10,983 bases of DNA from Candidatus Omnitrophota bacterium (GTDB lineage Bacteria; Omnitrophota; Gorgyraeia; Aquiviventales; Aquiviventaceae): assembly GCA_016198915.1 (NCBI GenBank), contig JACQHS010000030.1:1-10983 (forward strand). Direction: 5' to 3'. The notes beneath the pieces were generated by a model. That model made no database searches and had not been told where the DNA came from. It saw nothing but the letters and a program-made list of their open reading frames with translations. The position numbers and the translations under genes were made by a program. This document shows, in pieces, positions 6,761 through 10,983 of this stretch. Within the stretch, counting starts at the first letter, position 1. Each line of letters begins with the position of its first letter.

Positions 6761-8262
6761 TTTTCCACGTGCCAGCTGCGGATTCGACAAACGCCCTGGC
6801 CCGGCGTGACGGTGCGGCCGGTGCCGTCGAGCTTCAGGCCGCGCAGGGCGCGGTCGTAGTGGACCAGCGCCTGCTTGCCGCCGTTGCCGTAGATGTGCAA
6901 GAGCTTGCCGGCGACGAAGGCGCCAAAGTACTCGGTGTTGTAGACCCCGCCATTCTCGCTGCCCTGTGCCACGCTGACGTCTCCGGTGTCCACGTAGACC
7001 ACGCCGTAGAAGGGGGAGCCGTCGGCGTGCGGCTTCATCGCGAGGTGGATGCCCACGCCAGCGCCGGTGCCGTAGAGCTGCAGGCGCTCGGGCCGACGGT
7101 CCGCCTGGGGGATCGACGAGGTCCACTGGATGCCCCCTCCATCGAGGGAGGAGTCGCCATCGCGGAGGAAAATCTTGTTCACTGCGGTTCCATTCATTTT
7201 CATCAGCACTCCCGAGCCGTCCGTGTTAAGCGTGCCCCCGGGTGTGCTCATGCAGGTGCCGCCCGCGCACCGATCGATCAAGATTTGGCAGCCGTCATAT
7301 ATCTCGAGCCTGCCGCTCACGTACACCCCTTTGACGCGGACCGCGGTGTAGCAGGTACACGTCCCCCCGCAGCTAAAGCCCCCGGACCCGTTGGCGCTGA
7401 AGCCGCTCCATCCGGTTATGTTCGACGTCGTCACGGATAGCGAGGCCAGCGAGGGGTCAACGACGATGGCCGGCTTTGGCTGCGGGCGCTGCGTGACGAC
7501 GGAGCCGGCGAGGTCGCCGGCATCAATCTGTGGCGAACTGCCGGTCGGCACATAGGCGTTGCCGTTGACGACATAGAAGGGATCCAGCGAGATGAGCACA
7601 TCCGGGTTGTGCCCCCCGGCATCGTTCGTGCCGATGTGCCCCTGGCTTTCGCTGCCGCCGCCGTAGGAGCCGTTGTTGCTGTCGTAGCTGTCGACGCTGA
7701 CCATGCCGGTCAGGTAGATCCGCTCGTACCCGAAGCCGGCGGAGCCGAAGTCCGTCGGCACCCACTGGAGGTCCACGCGGATCCTCCGCTTGGCCGTCGG
7801 ACTGGTCGCGTTCGGGAAGAACCCGGTGGCGAACAGGGTGGGAGTCGGGCTCGTGAGGGGATCGCGCGCGATGACGCGGAAATCACCCGCCGAACCCGAC
7901 CCATCCCCGGCGGGAAACGCCGTAATGGTGAGCTGCCGGCAGTCCGTCCCGCCGCCCTGGACTCCGCTGCAGTCTGGCAGTTGCACCCAGGGTCCCGCAG
8001 GCAGGCCTGTGCGGGCCGGCTCATCGGTTCGCCAAAAGCCCGCGCCGTTATCATTGAACTCCCACAAGCCGCGCGCAATGCCGGATTCGGCAAGGTACAG
8101 CGCTCGGGAGTCGAGGTAGGAGCGTGCGGGAACGCGCACCACAGTATGGATGAAGGGGAACGATCCCACCAGGTACAGGAGCAACACCGCGTTAATGCCG
8201 AGCGTCCATAAGAGCAGGCCGCCACGGTTCGATCCTGTCCACGAGAACATCTGAGCGGTCAT
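6757..8262 (-). CDS. PilX-like type IV pilus assembly protein (minor pilin operon, third gene)
   Basis: The protein has 501 residues. An N-terminal membrane helix (LLLWTLGINAVLLLYLVGSF, about 15-34) is followed by ALYLAESGIARGLWEF, the helix signature of PilX-like proteins. No prepilin peptidase Gly-Phe-Thr-Leu-x-Glu motif is present, as is common in this group. The rest looks extracellular: rich in Gly, Ser, Asp and beta-strand patterns, with a segment VDSYDSNNGSYGGG typical of large PilX-like proteins of environmental bacteria. It has nine cysteines, six clustered at 298-337 (CGGTCTC, then C325, C332, C337), suggesting disulfides or metal binding. It is much larger than classical PilX (under 200 residues). 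A GGAGGAGG site precedes the ATG, and the pilW stop lies 20 bases upstream. Likely role: minor component or initiation complex of a type IV pilus or related system. Confidence 0.75.
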   Translation of the reverse strand: MTAQMFSWTGSNRGGLLLWTLGINAVLLLYLVGSFPFIHTVVRVPARSYLDSRALYLAESGIARGLWEFNDNGAGFWRTDEPARTGLPAGPWVQLPDCSGVQGGGTDCRQLTITAFPAGDGSGSAGDFRVIARDPLTSPTPTLFATGFFPNATSPTAKRRIRVDLQWVPTDFGSAGFGYERIYLTGMVSVDSYDSNNGSYGGGSESQGHIGTNDAGGHNPDVLISLDPFYVVNGNAYVPTGSSPQIDAGDLAGSVVTQRPQPKPAIVVDPSLASLSVTTSNITGWSGFSANGSGGFSCGGTCTCYTAVRVKGVYVSGRLEIYDGCQILIDRCAGGTCMSTPGGTLNTDGSGVLMKMNGTAVNKIFLRDGDSSLDGGGIQWTSSIPQADRRPERLQLYGTGAGVGIHLAMKPHADGSPFYGVVYVDTGDVSVAQGSENGGVYNTEYFGAFVAGKLLHIYGNGGKQALVHYDRALRGLKLDGTGRTVTPGQGVCRIRSWHVEN

Positions 8263-8282
8263 GTTTCAATGGGCCTCCTCCG

Positions 8283-8954
8283 CTACGGGGGGGTGTTGCG
8301 CAGCGCGGCGCGCGAGACGACGGTCAGGGGGTGGCCTTGCGCAAGCGGTCCACGCTGCGCAACACCCCACAACTGCATGGTCACTTCCAGACGCCCGGTG
8401 CCGTTCTGATTGACATTGCCCCAGCTCCACTTGACTCGCGTGATGTCTCGCGCAAGGACCGTCAGGCTGTCAACGCGTGTCGTGAACATGGGAGAATTCG
8501 TGCAGACTTCACGTTGGAGAAGGCCCTTAGCGCTGTTAAATGTGTAGACAAAAAAATCCGGCATGTTGGACAATGACTGTCCTGATGTCGGCGCAATGCC
8601 GGCCGTTCTCAAGATCAACCTCGCCACCCCATCACCGTTGCTGTCGTGATCGCGCCAGAGGGTGCCTGTGGAGCTGGGACAGATGCCACCGGTGTCCCAA
8701 CTCAGCGGCATCTCGTAGGTCTCGGCCGCATCGCGTTCGAAGGCATCCGCCGCGTAGGTCAGATCCATCTGGAGCGTGCCCTGGCCGTACCCTAACTCGA
8801 TCGTGGTGTTGGTCGCCAGATAGATGTGCGTGACGATCCCCAGGATGATCGTCGAGGCGATCGTGGCGGCGGAGAGCTCCGCGAGAGTGAAGCCTGTGCG
8901 ACTTCGGCGGCTGTGCGGAGCCAGATGCTTGAGGATGCGAAGGCGCAGGCTCAT
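8283..8954 (-). CDS. PilW-like minor pilin / prepilin-type cleavage protein
   Basis: The protein has 223 residues. A basic leader of 21 residues ends in TGFTLAELSAATIASTIILG: prepilin peptidase would cut after G21, leaving F22 as residue 1 and E26 as the +5 glutamate needed for pilin assembly. A hydrophobic helix follows to about residue 48. The remainder is a soluble head whose early part (LQMDLTYAADAFERDAAETY) matches the layout of PilW proteins, which prime pilus assembly with PilV and PilX. Two cysteines occur in the head (GGICPSS and REVCTNS). The ATG overlaps the pilV stop by 4 bases, so translation is probably coupled. Family assignment rests on the cleavage motif, length and gene order rather than on head-domain conservation. 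Confidence 0.8.
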   Translation of the reverse strand: MSLRLRILKHLAPHSRRSRTGFTLAELSAATIASTIILGIVTHIYLATNTTIELGYGQGTLQMDLTYAADAFERDAAETYEMPLSWDTGGICPSSTGTLWRDHDSNGDGVARLILRTAGIAPTSGQSLSNMPDFFVYTFNSAKGLLQREVCTNSPMFTTRVDSLTVLARDITRVKWSWGNVNQNGTGRLEVTMQLWGVAQRGPLAQGHPLTVVSRAALRNTPP

Positions 8955-9457
8955 GACGGCGGATAGTAGGAGTTCGTGGCAGAGGCGAGCCCAGCGGTCC
9001 AGTCGCTAAACAGGCTCGTCAGGCGGTACACGCGCGAAGGCCCCAGGCTGACAGTGACCGTGAGCTTCTTGATCGCGGACGTTCCGCATCCACTGCAATT
9101 GCCGGTGGCCGGATCGTAGTCGCAGACGAGGATCTGGCCGGTGGCGCCTGGAATCGGACTGATCCCATCGGCGGTCGGCGCAAACGCGTTGGGGTTGCTC
9201 AGACACAGCGCCGAGATCGTGAAGAAACCCTGACTCTCTCTGCGTTCCATTTCACGCTGCACGGCCGTCTTGGCCAACAGCGCCATCTTGTTCTGCCGGA
9301 TAAGCACGACGAGGTGCGTTAAGTTGGAGACGAAGGTAAACACGGCGACGGCCAGGACGAGGATCGAAATGAGACACTCAAGCAGCGTCAGCCCACGAGG
9401 CGCGCGGAGGCGCTGTCGCTCGCCAATCGCTCGTAACCTGTTGGAGTACCGTGGCAT
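8951..9457 (-). CDS. PilV-like minor pilin, first gene of the riboswitch-controlled operon
   Basis: The protein has 168 residues. A 22-residue basic leader ends in RGLTLLECLISILVLAVAVF; the predicted prepilin peptidase cut is after G22, giving L23 as residue 1 and E27 at +5. The residues ECLISILVLAVAVF are characteristic of the PilV branch of type IV pilins. The mature protein has a helix to about residue 75 (NKMALLAKTAVQREMERRES) and a short beta-rich head with four cysteines, among them CDYDPATGNCSGCG. A GGAGAG site lies 3 bases before the ATG. A terminator and a cyclic-dinucleotide riboswitch sit immediately upstream, so expression should follow the second-messenger level. Minor pilins of this kind prime or tip the pilus; no major pilin or pilus motor gene is in the window. 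Confidence 0.82.
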   Translation of the reverse strand: MPRYSNRLRAIGERQRLRAPRGLTLLECLISILVLAVAVFTFVSNLTHLVVLIRQNKMALLAKTAVQREMERRESQGFFTISALCLSNPNAFAPTADGISPIPGATGQILVCDYDPATGNCSGCGTSAIKKLTVTVSLGPSRVYRLTSLFSDWTAGLASATNSYYPPS

Positions 9458-9489
9458 GGACTCTCCACTGTCTCGACTGGTTGGTCAAC

Positions 9490-9534
9490 AAAAAGCCGGA
9501 TTACCGATGCCAACTTCTCCTTCGGTAACCCGGC
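9490..9534 (-). terminator. Rho-independent terminator of the riboswitch expression platform
   Basis: Read on the - strand, GCCGGGUUACCGA pairs with UCGGUAAUCCGGC over 13 bp (one G-U), with a 14-base loop, and is directly followed by UUUUUG. It lies 33 bases before the pilV start and after the aptamer, so it is placed to act as the switchable terminator. Its 5' arm copies the aptamer's 3' strand. Confidence 0.88.
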
Positions 9535-9573
9535 GATCCTGTGCCATTTACCTTCGGCAACCTGGCAATCCTG
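9519..9573 (-). repeat. Tandem duplication of the riboswitch 3' half
   Basis: A 23-base segment holding the P3 3' strand and the aptamer 3' strand (9551-9573) recurs with 20 of 23 identities at 9519-9541, a 32-base period. The downstream copy is the 5' arm of the terminator. The P3 5' strand GUCCUGU (9578-9584) can pair with CAGGAU of the first copy or ACAGGAU of the second. Confidence 0.85.
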
Positions 9574-9640
9574 CTTCACAGGACCCGTGGCTTTGCGACC
9601 CCGAATTACTTCGGGTGTGCCTTTCTCGGGTAGTTCGATT
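9541..9640 (-). promoter_or_regulatory. GEMM-I / cyclic di-GMP-I riboswitch aptamer
   Basis: The leader RNA shows the class pattern: AAAGGCACA, then P2 CCCGAA-GUAA-UUCGGG with a GNRA tetraloop, then GUCGCAAAGCC (consensus GACGCAAAGCC, including the intercalating A), then a P3 stem GUCCUG/CAGGAU, and the 3' strand GCCAGGUUGCCGAAGG (compare GCGGGGUUACCGAUGG in the Vibrio Vc2 RNA). A UACC/GGUA pairing can close P1. Aligning by hand to Vc2, the ligand-discriminating position 20 is G (base 9621), as in c-di-GMP binders; the Geobacter cGAMP subgroup has A. A24 of the consensus is C here. Placed before pilV-pilW-pilX, it would tie minor-pilin expression to the second messenger. Whether ligand turns expression on or off cannot be read with certainty. 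Confidence 0.86.
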
Positions 9641-9649
9641 GTCACTGTA

Positions 9650-9679
9650 AGTCTATCTGATCTAGAGTGTTTCCGTCAA
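9650..9679 (-). promoter_or_regulatory. Probable sigma70-type promoter of the pilV-pilW-pilX operon
   Basis: On the - strand, TTGACG (9679-9674) and TAGACT (9655-9650) are separated by 18 bases. The predicted start near 9643 puts the first transcribed bases just before the aptamer, giving a leader of about 185 bases. The -35 matches 5 of 6 and the -10 matches 4 of 6 consensus bases. Confidence 0.5.
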
Positions 9680-9696
9680 GACCGAGCCACAAACCG

Positions 9697-9748
9697 GGGA
9701 CATTTCTATTTTCGCTATGGGACTCCTGAGGCGAAAATAGAAGGTCCC
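9697..9748. repeat. REP-like palindrome between the divergent promoters
   Basis: GGGAC plus TTCTATTTTCGC on the left is matched by GCGAAAATAGAA plus GTCCC on the right: a 12-bp inner and 5-bp outer stem, separated by a small bulge, around a 15-base loop. The outer GGGGAC with an inner A/T-rich word is typical of REP-type repeats mobilised by Y1 (RAYT) transposases in environmental bacteria. No transposase is in this window. It could also separate the two divergent transcription units. Confidence 0.65.
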
Positions 9749-9807
9749 AGTTGCAGCACAAGTGCTTCATTGCCGCACTAGCGCCACGATTCGCCCGTCA
9801 TAAGAGG

Positions 9808-9836
9808 TTGACACGTCGTGCATTAGACGGTAGAAT
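9808..9836 (+). promoter_or_regulatory. Near-consensus promoter of rplM-rpsI
   Basis: TTGACA, 17 bases, TAGAAT: a perfect -35, ideal spacing and a 5/6 -10. Transcription should begin near 9842-9844, only about 10-12 bases before the rplM ATG. Confidence 0.85.
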
Positions 9837-9853
9837 AACGCCTCATTTTCGCC

Positions 9854-10303
9854 ATGACCACCACACTTCCAGCATACAACCGGCTCAACCGGCAATGGTT
9901 GCTGATTGACGCCACCGACCGGGTGCTGGGCCGCTTGGCCAGCCGGATTGCGCTGATCCTCCGCGGCAAGCACAAGGCGACGTTTACGCCGTTTCTGGAC
10001 ACCGGCGACTTTGTGGTGGTGATCAACGCGGGCAAGGTCGCGGTGACCGGCGGGAAAGAGTCCAAGAAGGTGTATGACCGGTACTCCGGCTATCCAGGGG
10101 GCCGCCGGGAGCGGACCTTGGGCGAAGTGCTCAAGACGCATCCCGATCGCGCGTTGCGGCAGGCGGTGAAGGGGATGATGCCTGCCGGGCCGCTGGGCCG
10201 CCGGATGCTGGGCAAGCTCAAGATCTATGCTGGATCGGACCATCCCCATGGGGCTCAGCAGCCGCAACCCGTCAACGAAGCCTTGCTAGCAAAACGCACA
10301 TGA
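9854..10303 (+). CDS. rplM: 50S ribosomal protein L13
   Basis: L13 binds 23S rRNA early in large-subunit assembly. The 149-residue protein has the family core WLLIDATDRVLGRLASRIA, LRGKHKATFTPFLDTGDFVVVINAGKVAVTG, YSGYPGG, and the ending AVKGMMPAGPLGRRMLGKLKIYAGSDHPHGAQQP. It is slightly longer than the usual 142 residues or so because of a short C-terminal tail (VNEALLAKRT). The ATG is preceded by CCTCATTTTCGCC, with no Shine-Dalgarno sequence, and lies close behind the promoter, so the mRNA is nearly leaderless. The stop overlaps the rpsI start as ATGA, which is the usual rplM-rpsI pairing with translational coupling. Confidence 0.98.
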   Translation: MTTTLPAYNRLNRQWLLIDATDRVLGRLASRIALILRGKHKATFTPFLDTGDFVVVINAGKVAVTGGKESKKVYDRYSGYPGGRRERTLGEVLKTHPDRALRQAVKGMMPAGPLGRRMLGKLKIYAGSDHPHGAQQPQPVNEALLAKRT

Positions 10304-10758
10304 CAGACGCTGAACAGACCACCACACCAGCACCGGAGCCGGCACCGCCCGCCCCGGCGGTTTCGATGGCAGGACAGGCCTTGGTCGGCACCGGCCGGCG
10401 CCGCGAGGCGATCGCGCGGGTGCGGTTGATTCCCGGCAGCGGGACAATCCTGGTCAACCGCCGGCCGTACGACGCCTATTTTCCCCGAGAGGCGCTGCGG
10501 CTGGCCATCAAGGAGCCGCTGCTGATCACCCACCAACTGGGAAAATACGACGTGTTTGCCAACGCGGAGGGTGGCGGGTTGACCGGCCAGGCGGGCGCGA
10601 TCCGGCTAGGGATCGCCCGGGCGCTGGTGCAGTTGGACAGCGCCTACCGAGCCAGCCTGAGGGGGGCCGGCCTGCTGACGCGGGATCCCCGGATGAAGGA
10701 GCGCAAGAAGTACGGCCAGAAGGGCGCGCGCAAGCGGTTCCAGTGGACGAAACGATGA
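10300..10758 (+). CDS. rpsI: 30S ribosomal protein S9
   Basis: S9 is a small-subunit protein whose C-terminal tail reaches the P-site tRNA. The core starts at GTGRRREAIARVRLIPG, has NRRPYDAYFPRE, GGGLTGQAGAIRLGIARAL and the conserved end LLTRDPRMKERKKYGQKGARKRFQWTKR, including the terminal Lys-Arg. At 152 residues it is about 20-25 longer than typical because of an N-terminal segment rich in Pro, Ala, Thr and Glu (residues 2-20), probably disordered. The start is fixed by the 4-base overlap with rplM; a later start at M23 (MAGQALVGTG) would give a standard-length protein but lacks coupling. A repeat element follows the stop at once. Confidence 0.98.
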   Translation: MTDAEQTTTPAPEPAPPAPAVSMAGQALVGTGRRREAIARVRLIPGSGTILVNRRPYDAYFPREALRLAIKEPLLITHQLGKYDVFANAEGGGLTGQAGAIRLGIARALVQLDSAYRASLRGAGLLTRDPRMKERKKYGQKGARKRFQWTKR

Positions 10759-10867
10759 CACCACAGAACCACAGAGGCCACACAGAACCACAGAGAAGAA
10801 GGAACCTTTCTGTGATTCTGTGGTGTGTAAGGGATTTCTCCGACTATTCTGTGCTTCTGTGATGTGC
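10758..10867. repeat. Word-repeat palindrome (CCACAGAA / TTCTGTGG type) after rpsI
   Basis: CACAGA recurs at 10762, 10770, 10781 and 10789 (spacings 8, 11, 8), forming two left arms. TCTGTG recurs at 10809, 10817, 10848 and 10856, forming two right arms. The first left arm (10758-10777) matches the reverse complement of the first right arm at about 18 of 20 bases. The unit is 8 bases where the asd elements use 7. No classical terminator was seen, but the hairpin may stabilise or end the rplM-rpsI mRNA. The stretch 10868-10894 holds no clear signal. Confidence 0.8.
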
Positions 10868-10894
10868 TAAGATGACAACCACTCAGCCTCATAG

Positions 10895-10983
10895 ATGCCG
10901 AAACTTCGGGTCGCAATCGCCGGAGCGACCGGGTATGCGGGTGAAGAGCTTATCCGGATCCTCCAACAACATCCGTCTGTCCA
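10895..10983 (+). CDS. argC: N-acetyl-gamma-glutamyl-phosphate reductase, N-terminal part
   Basis: ArgC reduces N-acetylglutamyl phosphate with NADPH in arginine synthesis. Only the first 29 codons are in the window. They read MPKLRVAIAGATGYAGEELI and onward to HPSV, matching the NADP-binding start of ArgC (GATGYxGxEL, then a helix ending in HP). The Tyr after GATG and the HP pair distinguish it from Asd, which shares the fold. The ATG follows the palindromic region by about 27 bases; no clear ribosome site is seen. It could be transcribed from rplM-rpsI or from its own unseen promoter. Confidence 0.92.
   Translation, partial: MPKLRVAIAGATGYAGEELIRILQQHPSV

Noticed and set aside
6754..7440. 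228-codon + strand open frame opposite the PilX-like gene
   Set aside because: Composition is Ala/Val/Gly/Asp-rich with no motif; the opposite strand encodes a membrane helix and a PilX signature in an operon with matching spacing.
9388..9645. 85-codon - strand open frame spanning the riboswitch and the pilV start
   Set aside because: It covers the structured leader, and its conserved bases are explained by RNA structure; no protein family resemblance.
9650..9853. tRNA or other small RNA gene in the intergenic region
   Set aside because: No cloverleaf or T-loop sequence (GTTCRANNC context) was found; the stretch is explained by two promoters and a REP-like palindrome.
10845..10873. Promoter for argC using TAAGAT at 10868-10873 as -10
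   Set aside because: No acceptable -35 lies at the right distance, and the region is repeat-derived.

Overview
The window is GC-rich, gene-dense bacterial DNA. It resembles an uncultivated Gram-negative lineage more than a standard model organism. Evidence for a Gram-negative cell is the set of type IV pilus minor-pilin genes under a GEMM-class (cyclic dinucleotide) riboswitch. The gene order leuB-asd-truA followed by rplM-rpsI-argC is, from memory, reminiscent of Omnitrophota-like genomes. That taxonomic guess is an inference with low confidence, because no 16S or marker search was possible.

Left part (1-6760, + strand): five closely packed genes. They are the 3' end of thiG (thiazole synthase), a 1063-residue membrane protein joining a duplicated MFS-like region, a spermidine-synthase-like domain and C-terminal TPRs, leuB (3-isopropylmalate dehydrogenase family), asd (aspartate-semialdehyde dehydrogenase) and truA (tRNA pseudouridine synthase). 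thiG and the synthase-like gene overlap by 4 bp, the next gap is 2 bp, and leuB and asd overlap by 17 bp, so one transcript is likely. asd carries a 75-bp in-frame palindrome inside its coding region, and a second palindrome overlaps its stop codon. Both are built from four 7-mers per arm.

Middle part (6757-9643, - strand): an operon pilV-pilW-pilX of minor-pilin-like proteins. It is preceded by a promoter, a GEMM-I/c-di-GMP-I riboswitch aptamer and a 13-bp Rho-independent terminator. The 3' half of the aptamer is present twice in tandem, and the second copy is also the 5' arm of the terminator. This suggests two mutually exclusive aptamer folds, only one of which would disarm the terminator. 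The last pilus gene converges on truA and their stop codons overlap in CTAG.

Right part (9650-10983): a divergent control region with a REP-like palindrome, then a near-consensus promoter 11 or so bases from the rplM start, rplM and rpsI (4-bp overlap), a third word-repeat palindrome (8-mers), and the first 29 codons of argC.

The most noteworthy signals are non-coding: the duplicated riboswitch half, and a set of palindromes sharing a geometry (short-word tandem repeats in both arms) but not a sequence.
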